Origin: Naematelia aurantialba
Taxonomy: Eukaryota > Basidiomycota > Tremellomycetes > Tremellales > Naemateliaceae
Reading direction: 5' to 3'
Assembly (NCBI GenBank): GCA_021527695.1
Contig: JAKFAO010000004.1
Location: forward strand, 711,001 to 775,000
DNA length: 64,000 nt
Shown here: positions 33,578-49,981 of the stretch, in pieces
Layout: each line of letters starts with the position of its first letter
Position numbering within the stretch: position 1 is the stretch's first letter
Made by a program: the position numbers and the translations under genes
The notes under the pieces: generated by a model
The model's database searches: none
The model's input: the letters and a program-made list of their open reading frames with translations, nothing else
What the model was told of the DNA's origin: nothing

Positions 33578-35608
33578 ATGGGCAAAAAGTCAAAGCAGTC
33601 AGCCCCAGCGGGTGAACTCGCCCAGCACAATAAGCGAAGAAATTCCAGTGACAAAAAAAATGGCCAGGCTGCAAGCTCAGCATCTGGGGTCTCGTTGTTC
33701 GGCGAGGTCAAGGAGTCTGAGCTTGACGGCCTTTTCAGTAAAGGGGTGAGCATGGCGGACAGATTCCCTCACAGCTTAGCTCATGATCTGTCTAGGCTAC
33801 ATATACCAGACCAATCCAGCTTAAAGTGGCCTTGACATCGGCACAACCAATTGCCAGCTCCTCTAAAGTCTCAAGTCATGTCCACGTCGACGCTACAAAA
33901 AAACGGAAAGCTCAGCGGGAAGACCCTGACCAGGACGAGGAGAGTGAGCGGCTTGCAGCACCTTCCTCTTCAATAGAAGCGCCTCGCCCAGTTACTGCGA
34001 CTTCCAATGAGGAGCATCATGGAGCGGAAGAGGAAGAAGGTGACGACGAGGACGAGGACTTTGATGGTAAAGATAGCGGATTGGTGCACGAGAGCCTTAC
34101 TACCCCGAAGAAACGCAAAGAGAAGGCGTCTTCCAAGCCTTACGTTCCAGCGGACGAGAGCCCATCCGACAGAGACCGGAGGACCATCTTCGTTGGCAAT
34201 CTTCCAATAGAATGCGCAAAGACCAAGGTGTGTGCCCTTGTTGTTCACCTGCGAGTCCCGTTCACTGAAGTCAATTTTTCCCGCCAGTCCTCATTGCATC
34301 AGCTTCGCGCGCATATCCTCACATTTGCACCTTCGGCAAAAGTGGAGTCAATCCGCTTCCGCAGTATACCATTCGCAACGCCCACTTCTGGTATGCCAAG
34401 CGAGAACGGAGAAGCAGGCGACGGCAAGCGCTCAAAGCGCGAAAAGGAACGGGCGGCCGCTTGGAGGGCTCAGCAGGAGGTCCTGCAGGGAAATGATGAG
34501 AAAGCCAAAGAGGAGGTGGACAAGGCACAAACATTTATCGATGCCAAGGGGAAGCGTAAGGTGGCCTTCATCAAGAAAGACGTAAGTGCACATACGCGCG
34601 AAGGCTCATCGGCATAGTTCCACTCAGAGCTTGGCTCTTGCAACGCATATGTGGTTTTTGTGCATCCTCACCCCGATCGACCGAAGAACGTTGCACCGAT
34701 TCTCGACCCATATGAAGCGGCGGCCAAAGCCCTGGCTGCGGACGGCAGCACATTCCTCGACCGAACGATTCGCGTCGATAAAGTGCGCCTCCCCTCATCG
34801 GTCGCTCTGGAACACGCGACGAGCGCGCTGACCAAGCGGGACGCCTGGTTACCTGGCGGCACGGATCCAAAATCGAGTGTCTTTGTCGGCGGCTTGAACT
34901 ACGCTGCGAAGGAAGAAAACGTCAGAGTGTTCTTTGAGGAGTTGGTCAAGAGCGAACGAGGACCGAAACAGGCTGGAGAGAGGTATGTGTCTGGTGTAAG
35001 GATCATCCGGGACCAAGAGACGCAGTTGGGCAAAGGGTTCGGCTATGTGCATTTTTCCGTACGTTACGTCACTGCTTGGATTGCTTGAAGCATGATAATT
35101 TCTGTGCTGAGACTATCTGCAGGACCGCGAAACGGTTGACGAAGTCCTGGCTATGGACGACAAGAAACTCAAGTTCGCGAAGAAGCCACTTCGCGTCCAA
35201 CGCTGCAAGACACTTCCGGGTGTCTCGTCAAGACTCACCGTTCACCCCAAAGCTTCAATCGGAGGCCCCAGTACCAAGACTGCGACTTCTTCTCCTGTGA
35301 GGCCCAAGGCAGCTCGTCCAACCACGATACCAAAGGGTAATCCCCAACTTGGCAAGAAGATCAAGGACCTGTCCAAGGAAGATCGCAAGCTCGCGAAGAG
35401 TTCTGATGCCGAGCGACAGGCTCGCCGGATCGCAAAGAAAAAACTCAAGCTGCGTGGGCAGCTGGCAAAAGACACCGAAAAGGGAGCCATCAAACTGGGA
35501 GCTGGTAGGAGCGACAAGGAGCGCGGCAAGAACAAGAAACTTGCCAAAGCCAAAAAGGGCAAGACGAGGAGTGCAGCAGCAGTAGCGAAGATGAAGGGGC
35601 AGAGATGA
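33578..35608 (+). CDS. NOP12: Nucleolar RNA-binding protein Nop12 (RBM34 homologue)
   Basis: Pre-60S assembly factor with two RNA-recognition motifs. The start is the ATG of MGKKSKQSAPAGELAQHNKR. Exon 1 ends SELDGLFSKG and joins LKVALTSAQPIASSSK. A basic/acidic linker follows (EEEEGDDEDEDFDGKDSG). RRM1 starts at RRTIFVGNLPIECAKTK and is interrupted by a long charged insertion, as in Nop12/RBM34, before AYVVFVHPHPDRPKNVAPIL. RRM2 has RNP2 SVFVGGLNYAAKEENV and RNP1 GKGFGYVHF. The tail is very Lys-rich (KKKLKLRGQLAKDTEKGA; AKAKKGKTRSAAAVAKMK), fitting nucleolar targeting. About four introns. It converges on UBP15. Confidence 0.92.
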
Positions 35609-36049
35609 TCTGCATACATGGTCTGGGAGTGGTAGACAGCCCATTTGCAACTACATATTTGTTGTCTATGTCAATTCCATCCGAGTTGTGGAAGATTGTA
35701 AGCATGAAGGCAGCTCGGGACATCTCACGACTACATGCTAAATATCGCTTTAAGCAATCCTGCGACTCAATACTCCTATAACTCTCAAAAGGCTCGAGAC
35801 AGTCCACGGAATATGATCATCATTTTCATACAAGCACTTCTAGTGACTGAGCGACGAGTAGCCAAGGTAGGTAGGTGTATGAGCAGTTGCAATGAACAGA
35901 CACTGGGGGCGAGATCAAAACGTATCCAAAGAGTATAATGACGACAACGACGCGGGTGCCTCGAAATACCGAATGGCGAGCGGGGCTAGCTACAGACGGG
36001 GCTGAAGGAGTCGAGCATGATTCCTGCCCTTCAGAACAACCTGCGTCTT
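35609..36049. other. Convergent intergenic region between NOP12 and UBP15
   Basis: 441 bp holding both 3' ends. A possible polyadenylation-type AT-rich stretch occurs around 35830-35940. No gene or repeat is visible. Confidence 0.5.
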
Positions 36050-40530
<4,481 letters not shown>

Positions 40531-41158
40531 GATGAGTCACGCCGGTTGAGCACGGCAAAGAGGTATGAAGAACTAAGGGTTTCGATGCAGAGCAGCGACG
40601 TCCTGAAAAGACAAGGACGGATACAAGGTCGCTGCCGTGAGAGAGAATCTCTGTATGTTTATGGAGAAGACGAGAGGAGGTTGCAGCGTTTAGTCATCGA
40701 TTAATGAATGCGCTGCTGTTAACAGCAATGCTCTGGACGCATCATCCCCTCCCCGGAAATTGACGGCAATACCACGTGTGGCGTCTTGGCTCGAGCCAAA
40801 CTTAACATCCAAAGCTCTTCTCTTCAGTTTCTCTTCTCTCCTTCCTGCATATCCTTCGTCATGCATCGTATCTCTTCCACTCTTCTTGTCGGCGGTTTCT
40901 AAATAATTTTGTCTCTTCCTGGCGACTCCCCACGCTCCCCGCGGTTCTTAGATCCACGACCAGGAGGACCAGCTCCTCTCCCCTCCCAGCCTCTCCTTTC
41001 GTCCCCGGTACGAATCCCGGAGCCAGGTTGGCGATTCAGGTGGGAGATGCAAGGAGCCCTCCGCCACCCTTGCCAGGGTGCGCGATTGGTCGTCGCATGA
41101 GTCAACCCGCGGAAAATCTACCCGGCCTTTATTGCCTTTACCTTAATCGCTTTTTAGC
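40531..41158. other. Upstream region of UBP15
   Basis: 628 bp. It includes CT-rich blocks (40815-40850), an accacgtgtgg E-box-like site at 40771, and a GGTACGAATCC-like B-box sequence at 41009-41020 that has no matching tRNA structure. Promoter elements for UBP15 and perhaps for the small rightward gene at 41159 are expected here. Confidence 0.45.
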
Positions 41159-41646
41159 ATGAGGGGTCTGGGGAATCTTGGCTCGAGGACCGTCTTGGTT
41201 GTCGAGCGGGCTTGCTACGATTCACAGTGTCTTGCTGTTCCAGAAGATCACTGTGGACCACTAGCAGAGATGCTTTCTTTCATCTTCCCTTCCTGTGCGG
41301 AGTCGTCTTGCTATCATGTGAGTGATTTCTCTCACCTTCATCTCACCTGGATTCATTTCATGATGGCGAGAGCGATGAAGAAAAACAAGAGTCTAATCGT
41401 ATTCACACTGTGCTACTCTACCCGAGGATGCGCTTATCAACTTCAACGGTATCGGAGCTCTCACCCCATATTCTGTTGTCCTTTCGAAGAATGCTTATTG
41501 TGGTCTCTACTGACATGTCTGTCAGGTTCCCCTTCATATCGTGCAAGATGCATACATTGAGATTTTTCCGAAATGGGCGGAGTACGTTTGACCTCGTTGC
41601 TTATCGAAAGTTACCGGTCGAGGCATCAGGTATTTTACGCTACTGA
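41159..41646 (+). CDS. Small hypothetical two-exon gene
   Basis: An ATG at 41159 opens 53 codons (MRGLGNLGSRTVLVVERACY onward, ending SSCYH) up to a GTGAGT donor at 41318. A normal-sized 53-nt intron ends at 41370. Exon 2 then stays open in phase 0 for 91 codons (SDEEKQESNRIHTVLLYPRM onward, ending EASGILRY) to a TGA at 41646. The model is internally consistent, but the protein matches no family I recognise and another frame across exon 2 (LINFNGIGALTPYSVVLSKN) also looks protein-like. It could be an orphan gene or chance. It converges on ERV46. Confidence 0.35.
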
Positions 41647-41924
41647 TTTAGACATCCTTACATCCCTGTCACAAAAAAGCTCTCGCCCCCATTCTTGTGG
41701 CAAGAGCTTTCCAATCTGGGGACAGATCGACTCCATCCCATGGATTTCGTCGGGGTTCTGAGCGCCAACAGGCGCGGTGGATTCAGTCCATTGAAGGGGC
41801 GGATATATATCATTAGATGTGGCGCAAATATCCTCTCAAGATATGCAATGCATGATGATAATTGTTTGAACAGCGAGCATCTACGACATCGATTTACAGC
41901 TACGCTTCGTCAGGTTGAGAACTA

Positions 41925-43888
41925 TCAGGAAGTACCATGACCCACTAGTTTGCCACCTGGGCCAGCAAAGCCTTCGTCCCTTCCTTGAAGCCTCTTCGAG
42001 CTGGAGAAGATGAAGGAGTCCACCAAGCTTGCCACTGTGAGAACACCGCCAACTATGGCACAGGTCCTGAGTATATTAGTACCGGTCTCATAAAGCAAAG
42101 TGTAACTCACGAAGTCAGGAAGTGGGCGAAGGATTGTCGTGTCTCGGTATGAATGACTTTCATGGGCGAGATCTCGTAGCTGAGCATTATCGTTAGCTTG
42201 GATTACACAGCTATCGTTGTAGCCTAACTTGAAAAACAGCCCGGGAACACCCATGACACCGTGACTGGTCATATCTGGCCTCGTCAGCACAAGTGCCCAT
42301 GGCACGCCGGTTCACTCACGGCCATGCCCGTCTCGTCCAGGTGCATTCCCAGCCTTTAGATCCCGCTCATATTGTGTAACCGAATATTGATGAGTTGGGA
42401 TCTCCTCGCTATTCAGGTAGACAAAGTTAGTCGATACGACCTTGAGGAAGTCTATCATCGTCAACAATGTAGCCTAGAGGCGTCCGCGTTACCCACATTG
42501 GAACATGTAGTCGGATTTCACTATGAGAATCAGCGTAGTTAATGACGGGCTTGCGCCTTCCAGACTTCTAGCCGTTCCCAACAAGCCGCCTTCAAAAGGC
42601 CCATCATGACACTCACGTTCCTCTGTGCGTATATTCACCCCTTCAAGTGGATCCACAATCCCAAGACTTTTCCGCGTCGCAAGCTCCTGCGGCAGCGTGT
42701 CCGCCTCCTGCTTCTCTGGCACGTCTGCTGCAAAACGGAATTTGTGAATGGTATGTGCAAAATCGTGATGATTCGAGTCTTTGAGGTAAGGCACCTGTCC
42801 GCATCAAACCTCGCACTTATTACCGGGAGGTCTCACGCACGATCTCTTGCATTTGCATTATGTTATTCTGGAACGAGCGTCCGTGCGAGAAATGCAGATT
42901 TCCAATGACCTGAATAACATTAGGTTCCTGGATCGAGAACGGGGGGGCATACCTTGTTGACCCGTACTCGTCCTGCGATACGACATCCCTCTGTATTTTG
43001 CTCCTTGATTTTGTCCATCCAACCTTCCTCGACACACTGTTCCACCGTCAGCCAGCTAGATGGAGAAGATACCTGACTAACCTGCTCAATGCCCGTTGGA
43101 TCGTTAAAGGACCATCCCTTGCGGAGGTACGCCTGCCGGACATCTTCACACGAGTTGCAGCATCTACTCGCAGTCGCACGAGTCAACAGTGCAGCGGCAT
43201 GCGCGAGATAACTGACCCATTCTCAGGTGGAGATGCTCCGTAACATGACCCGCAGTAGTTAGGATCCCTGTTCAGATTGGCTCTTTCGGCATCTCCTCTG
43301 AGCTCTACCGATGGCATCAGCGTCACATCCGACTGAATGAAAATCCACATGACTTACGCCCTGATCTTGAGGTCTCGATCTCATTGCCGTTGCTGTCGAC
43401 TCGAGTCTTTGCGATGTCGTGCTCCAGGTCTGACTGGTGTTCACCCGAGATATCCATCACATCCAGCGATAGCACTTGGCTGTTTTAGCCACAACAAGCC
43501 CTATTCTACAGAAAAGTGGTTTAAAACTTACAATAGCAGGGTACGCGCGGGAAGGTGATGTCCATCTCAATGACCAGCTTTTCCCCTCTACTGCGGTCCA
43601 CCACGATTGACGGTTCAATGTGGATACGACGATAGTCGACGAATTCCAGCATGATAGATGTCAGGATAATTGAGAGTGAGATGAAAGTCACTGCCAAAGG
43701 GTTAGCCTGGAAGTCGGATCGCAGCTTTACGACGACTTGCATAAGGCTCCAGTTCGAGTCTTGATTTTGACATCTTCCATTGTCTGTGTGCATGAGCTTC
43801 TGGACTTCCAGTGGCCGCTCAGCTTGTTATTTACCTTGCCAAAGGCGTCAAGACCCGATATCCCTCCCATGAAGCCATTGCGCCCCAT
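41925..43888 (-). CDS. ERV46: ER-Golgi cargo receptor Erv46 (ERGIC3 family)
   Basis: COPII-vesicle membrane protein that, with Erv41, retrieves escaped ER residents. The start is the ATG of MGRNGFMGGISGLDAFGK. After short introns come EDVKIKTRTGAL and the first membrane helix LTFISLSIILTSIMLEFVDY, then SIVVDRSRGEKLVIEMDITF and LSLDVMDISGEHQSDLEHDI, both diagnostic. The lumenal part has NYCGSCYGASPPENG and CCNSCEDVRQAYLRKGWSF with the paired Cys motifs, GRVRVNKVIGNLHFSHGRSF and the C-terminal YEISPMKVIHTETRQSFAHF. The second membrane helix is CAIVGGVLTVASLVDSFIF, followed by a short cytosolic tail ending in GHGTS. About eleven introns, one being GC-AG (43691-43740). It shares a 239-bp divergent promoter with the cyclophilin. 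Confidence 0.93.
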
Positions 43889-44127
43889 CTTGACGAGTAT
43901 TCAGACCGAGAGGAGATGAACGATAGGAGTATCGACTATGCAGCCATGGAAAAGGACGTGTCAGGTAGCACCTGCGTGATGAACGATGAACGGAAGCAAA
44001 ATGTCGAGCACATGCTTTCTTGGTCTTACAACGCTGCAAAACCCTCATCACAAGAACTCGAGTTAACCTCACAGCCGCACAGACATACTAGACGGAAAGC
44101 TGCAGCCCTGGATCGCCTCACTTGGTC
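43889..44127. promoter_or_regulatory. Bidirectional promoter region of ERV46 and the cyclophilin
   Basis: 239 bp between two divergent ATGs. A rightward open frame covers much of it but has no conserved text. No TATA-like element is obvious. Confidence 0.6.
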
Positions 44128-44861
44128 ATGGCGGCGCCAGTCTACGTAACATTTGATACCTCTGTTGGATCATTCTCCGTCGAGCTCTATACTGCACACG
44201 CACCGAAGGTGAGTTTGGCATCCTGCAGTGCCATTTCAGTGCGTCCTGCTAATATAATGCTGTAAGACTTGTGAAAACTTCTCAAAGCTGGCACAGCGAG
44301 GCTATTATAATGGCGTCATCTTCCACCGCATCATACCGGTATGTGCAAATTGATACTGTTTCTGCTTGATCAACCGACCAGGAAGCAACAGCCGTTGACA
44401 GGCTGACTGCCTAGGGATTCATGATACAGGGAGGCGATCCCACAGGAACAGGTCGAGGGGGGACATCGATATACGGAGAGAAGTTTAAGGATGAGATACA
44501 CCCGGACCTGCGATTCGTAGGAGCAGGAATCGTAGCCATGGCCAACTCAGGGCCCAATACAAATGGTTCGTGATTTCTTAAGCAGTTGTCAAACGGTACT
44601 AAGGCGCGTTATTAGGATCTCAGTTCTTCATAACATGCGTGAGTACAACTGGGCACGAACAAACTGCCAGTAGTTGCTGAACCACATCAGGCCCCCACGC
44701 CCTTTCTCGACGGAAAGCACACCATCTTTGGTCGGGTAGCAGCGGGAATGAAGACAATCCAGCGGTTAGAGGCGGTACGGACAGATACAAACGATCGACC
44801 AGTCGAGGATATCAGAATTCACAAGGCGCGTCTGGGGGATGGGAAACTCGCTATCCAATAA
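44128..44861 (+). CDS. CYP1: PPIL1/Cyp1-type peptidyl-prolyl cis-trans isomerase
   Basis: Cyclophilin of the PPIL1 type, which in other eukaryotes associates with the spliceosome. The start is [20 protein letters not shown]. The active-site text is present: [20 protein letters not shown] (Arg, Phe, Gln), [20 protein letters not shown] and [10 protein letters not shown] (His). Length is about 164 residues, as usual for PPIL1. Five short introns are needed. The residue equivalent to Trp121 of cyclophilin A, which is important for cyclosporin binding, is Phe in [10 protein letters not shown]. The gene symbol follows the fission-yeast name for this type and is tentative. Confidence 0.92.
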
Positions 44862-45047
44862 TCCACTGCATGGATACACAGAGGAGTCCCTTTGGAGCAC
44901 AGTGACAAGGCGAAACATAATTCGCGCTATGATGGCTCAAGGGGGGCTGCATATCGCATAGCCACCAGCATGCCTTGCTTCCTCGGTCAAACATTCAAGA
45001 CGGAGTTGCTAAATAGTCAGCACATTGAAAAGCAACGATGATTGGTC

Positions 45048-47059
45048 TCACGCCTTTTTCCTTATCGCTCGTTCACCGTGACTGAGATCGCCAGTCAGTT
45101 CGAAAGCTGCCAAGCCCATACTGAAGAAATCAGTGTACTGCAAAGTCAAGACTGTCAGAAAACTCACGCATTTCTTGCAGCCAGGCCTACCACGTCCACT
45201 GCACTGCCTGTACCTCTGAAACTGCTTTCCCCAAGTCCGCCGGGGAAGTCTGGTGGCGGCCGCGCAGCTAGGAACGCTTCGCGCTGATCCCTTACATACT
45301 CCACATTTTGTACTGTGAGAGGTACCGATGGAATGTACATAACTGCTGACGGCCCTGTGCCGCGATGCTCTGCCTCGACTGCGTGTATCACGTCTGGTGG
45401 AGATATTTTCTCAGCACTAGCAGCGGGGGCGATTGAGTATAACAGGAGCAGGAGCTAGCGAGGAGGGACGAAACATACCGCAATGCCACCATGCTTGGTC
45501 GCCTGGCTTGACGCGGGGAAGGCTGACCATCGTCCGGCCCAACTGGAGATGTGGGTGCGTCTCATCATTTAGCTCTTGCCCTCTCGCAAGTGGCGAGCCG
45601 GGGAACCTGGATGTCTCGGTGTCAAGATCCCAGTTTTCAGGAGCCAGATAAGCCTCGCGACTCAAACCCGCCTTGGGGTGGAGGGATCTTTGAGCTCGTT
45701 AGCTCGTCCCAAATATCACAATCGATAAACTTCGTACTTGAAGAGCGGGCGCATGAGCGTATACGCCGACATTTCCTGGACATATGGGTAGACACGAAGC
45801 GTCCCTTCGTCCGGTCCAGTATCAGATAGTGATGTCCACCCTTGGAAGGCTCTGAAGACCCCACACTTCACGACTGTTAGCAGGGGGAGTCGCCTGTTAG
45901 GGATTCCGCTCACAGCTCCAGCACCGTCATACATGTTCTGTTTCGCCTCACCTCTCGCTGAAATTTCCCAGGCATCAAATTCCTCCCAACTGCCTTTCAA
46001 TATTCGGTCATAGACACTCCGATAGATCGGGTCTTCCCAGCGCTCAATGGAGCCTCCATCGATGTGGGGTCCTAAGGCGAACTTTGAGTCGCCGGGATGT
46101 CGGATGCGCAAACGGTCCGCATATGCCAGCGGAGTCTGGAGGGAGACGGGTGAATCGCGTGAGCGGTGGAAGAGGGAAAGCAGCGCTCGCTGGACCGCCA
46201 TTGAGCGTGGATGCGCTCGTGCGACAAGTTGGGGTTTAGACCAACTTGAAATTTGAGTTCAGTCTGTACACTACACCGAGCAAGACGGTTAGTCGATGAG
46301 ATGCACTCACTAGAGCTCAAAGACCTGTTTATCGTCGGACGGAAATCCCTTGACTTGCGGATTCAGAGCGATGTACTCGCGAAGGTCATCCAGCCACTTC
46401 AACGCCTAAACGGCATGTAAGCTCCCAGGTTCGGAGTTCCAGAGCATCAGGACCAGACTTACCTCCTCGTCCGGCACAACGTCCCGCACAACTACAGTGC
46501 CGCAAGTCTTGATCCGGTCGATTAATTGCACAGACGGACGCTCGATAAACTCCTCGTACGATACTTCTGGGATGCACTGCACACATATCAGTGCGCCAAT
46601 GGTTTCGAGGCACTGCCGGTAGCTCACGGATTGCTGTTTCGCCTCGATTTCATGTGCGCGCTGTGCCAAGCGTCCAGTCAAACGTGCCCAACCTCTTCGA
46701 AGTGCGATTTGGTTCGCTTGATCCCCTATGATAGATCTGGCGATGGCGCTCAGTGACGGACACCGAGTGGCTTGATACTGAGTTGTACTCACCGTTTTAG
46801 TTCCAGAAATCGGGCTGGAAGCACTTCTTCGGCTTCACCAGACAGAGACGCAAATACAGACCCGATCTACATCACGTCAGCAACAGATACCCAACCAGGA
46901 TGACTGCCTCACATCGCCCTCTTTGCGTTCTTTCCGTCGAGGAGGCGGGGATGAGGGCGGAAGGGGTTTTCCGGCCGGCAAGGCTGCCTCGGCGGCGATT
47001 GCAAAGCCCCTCCTTCCCTGCAATTGCCAGGTCCTGGGGCCAGCGATTCTGCTAAGCAT
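45048..47059 (-). CDS. DUF1479 family protein, probable Fe(II)/2-oxoglutarate-type oxygenase, possibly mitochondrial
   Basis: Member of the DUF1479 family found in fungi and bacteria; the substrate is unknown. The ATG at 47059 opens MLSRIAGPRTWQLQGRRGF, an Arg-rich presequence-like start. The body reads SYRQCLETIGALICVQCIPE, SYEEFIERPSVQLIDRIKTC and GTVVVRDVVPDEEALKWLDD, then the core HPGDSKFALGPHIDGGSIER with an HxD pair that could bind iron. Next come WEDPIYRSVYDRILKGSWEE, FRAFQGWTSLSDTGPDEGTL and THPHLQLGRTMVSLPRVKPG, then DQAWWHC with DVIHAVEAEHRGTGPSAVMY, in which the second conserved His sits. The 3' end was placed by splicing LAARNA to MGLAAFELTGDLSHGERAIR, giving a stop at 45048. About 500 residues. 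Confidence 0.87.
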
Positions 47060-47649
47060 GTTCGTTGGTACCGTATTCAGTCGAATATGCTCTTGACCGA
47101 ATGCCTGTCAGCGCAGACTTCATTGCTTATATGGCCGCGGCGGTGTGGGACTTTGAACCAGTTGAACAGTTTAGCCGAGCCGGACGAGCCCTGGAGAAGG
47201 GATCAACCGGGCCGCCTCCTGCTCAATGCGGCAGCGGCAGCACTGGCGTCCATGCCGGCGTAGGCTTCACGCAGTCGATGTGCGTAGGGACGTTCTCCAA
47301 ACGACATGATCGTAGCGGGAGATTCCGTTCTGCTTGGGATCAGAGGAGCTGGTCACGTCATCGGACGACACGAAGGAGGGAGGGACTGGTTGGGCCGGCA
47401 CATACTCATACTTGATCCTTGCTAGCTAACTGATCGCTCTATGGCGGTATGCTGGAGGGACTTGCCGCCCTGGACGACCTATGTAGGAATGAAGCATGAG
47501 GATGTACGCATCGGATGTTCTCCGGACGTTTTCCGCGGGTATGCTGATTATCGTTGACTTCAAGTGATGTACTCGTATGTACCTACTCCAGCTCCCATTG
47601 CGGCCACCAATCCAGACCATTCTACCTCTTCGACTCTGAATGCGCGCGC
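47060..47649. other. Divergent intergenic region upstream of the DUF1479 gene
   Basis: 590 bp between two divergent genes. A rightward open frame (47065-47415) covers part of it but overlaps the expected DUF1479 leader and has no conserved text. The start of the rightward gene may lie in this stretch rather than at 47650. Confidence 0.4.
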
Positions 47650-48758
47650 ATGCGTTTGCCATATTCCCGCCCTCGTCTCATCGAGATACACGAGCAACCA
47701 TGGTGTCCGCCCTGGATCAGGCGACCCATCCAAACCATGCTGGCCTTCTTGTGGACGCACCGCATACCGCCTCTCCAGGCGAGGGCACCATACGAGACCG
47801 TCGTGAATATCCTGGAGCATATAGTGCAAGAAATTGAAGACGAGGACGAGAGGCCTGTACAACTCCTTGATTGCTGTTCAGGAGCTGGAGGACCGATACC
47901 TGCCATCGAACGCGAGCTCAAGTGGGTGTCTCTACGTGTCTACCCCACGCTACATGTTGCTGCCATCAAGAGATTGACTCCATCGTCTCACAGCGCGCGG
48001 CGGTCGCTCGCCTCAAAGGCCCCTCTAAGAGTCGTCCTCTCTGACCTTCATCCTCATGTGGAATCATGGATTAGATTGTCAATGGAGTCTCCAACAAGTT
48101 CCCTGTCATATCTTACCTTCCCTGTCAATGCAATTCACGTTCCAACCCATCTCAAGGCGGAGCGGCATCTGAGAACGTTTTTTCTTTCCTTCCACCATCT
48201 CTCGGAAGATGGCGTCAGGCGGGTGCTGGAGGATGCCATGCGCACCGCCGAGGGCATCTGGTGAGACCTCTTACTGGGCATGGTGGGAGGGCTGCTCGAG
48301 GGTGCAGTTCGCTGACGAGCCTAGCATTTTCGAGCTACAAGGTCCTGATCTTGGAAGCATCATCACCATCTTGGCTCTGTTTCCACTTACCTTCCTCCTC
48401 ATTCCTTTCCAACGTCCTACGTCGAGTACGTCTACTTATCACATTCCCCCTACGTACTCTTCGTCCCTCACTGGTACTTTTGAAACCTTTAGTATGCGCT
48501 GACCAGTCAGCAACCCTGGTGCTCACATATGTAATCCCTCTGCTCCCCGCCATCTTCGTCTTCGACGGCCTCATCTCGGCTTGGCGGACCCGCTCTCCTC
48601 AGCATATTCAGTATCTCGCGGGCCTGGCCGCCATGACCGTCCGACTCGAAGGCGGCGACAAAGAGGAGGACTGGAAGTGGGAGTCTGGGGAAGGCTTACA
48701 TACCTGGCCGTGGGGGCGGATGCGATATGTTGCAGGGCGCCTCGATCGGGGTGGCTGA
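47650..48758 (+). CDS. Methyltransferase-like protein with a hydrophobic C-terminal segment
   Basis: Resembles an uncharacterised fungal and bacterial group with a Rossmann-type methyltransferase core. From the ATG at 47650: RPRLIEIHEQPWCPPWIRRP, LLDCCSGAGGPIPAIEREL (a motif-I-like Gly-rich loop), then, after an intron, NARRSLASKAPLRVVLSDLH, NAIHVPTHLKAERHLRTFFL and SFHHLSEDGVRRVLEDAM. After the next exons a hydrophobic stretch (ITILALFPLTFLLIPFQRP) and LTYVIPLLPAIFVFDGLISA with WRTRSP follow, typical of this group. The end is EDWKWESGEGLHTWPWGRMR then YVAGRLDRGG. Three to four introns. The start is the first ATG in frame with conserved text; an upstream exon is possible. Function unknown; the substrate may be small or membrane-linked. 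Confidence 0.7.
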
Positions 48759-49194
48759 GATCCTCCAGAGGAGGGGGGGCAAGGGGGAGCAGGCAAGACG
48801 GTCGTTCAAATTCACGCTGCAGAACCATGGACTTCACTCAGCACAGCAATCTGGTATCGTAGGTCCAGTCATATTCCTTGCTTGTAATATCCATCCGTGT
48901 GCATCAATGAGCATCTGACGGAATAAAGACTCTTCTTTCATCTTTCAACAAGTGCGAGCAGGATGCAAGCGAGATCAGATGCGTCGGGGCGAATTGCCAC
49001 TTGAGATAGGGGGCTTTGTCTGAACTCTTAACGCAAACACTCCAAGGGAAGAAGCACAGGCGTTGCATCGGCTCAACAGCCCGGTAAGATAATGTAAACT
49101 ATCAAAAACGAAGATGGTTCCCCTCCTCGCACTGTCCACAATCGCCACCGGCCGATGTAACGAAGTCTCTCTGCGCTGACATGTCGCGAGACGC
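48759..49194. other. Convergent intergenic region before histone H4
   Basis: 436 bp that holds the 3' ends of the methyltransferase-like gene and of histone H4. I see no stem-loop of the animal histone type, as expected for polyadenylated fungal histone mRNAs, and no other gene. Confidence 0.5.

Positions 49195-49981
<787 letters not shown>

Noticed and set aside
41006..41025. GGTACGAATCCC, resembling a tRNA B box
   Set aside because: The T-stem has a mismatch, and no A box or acceptor stem can be found at the right distance.
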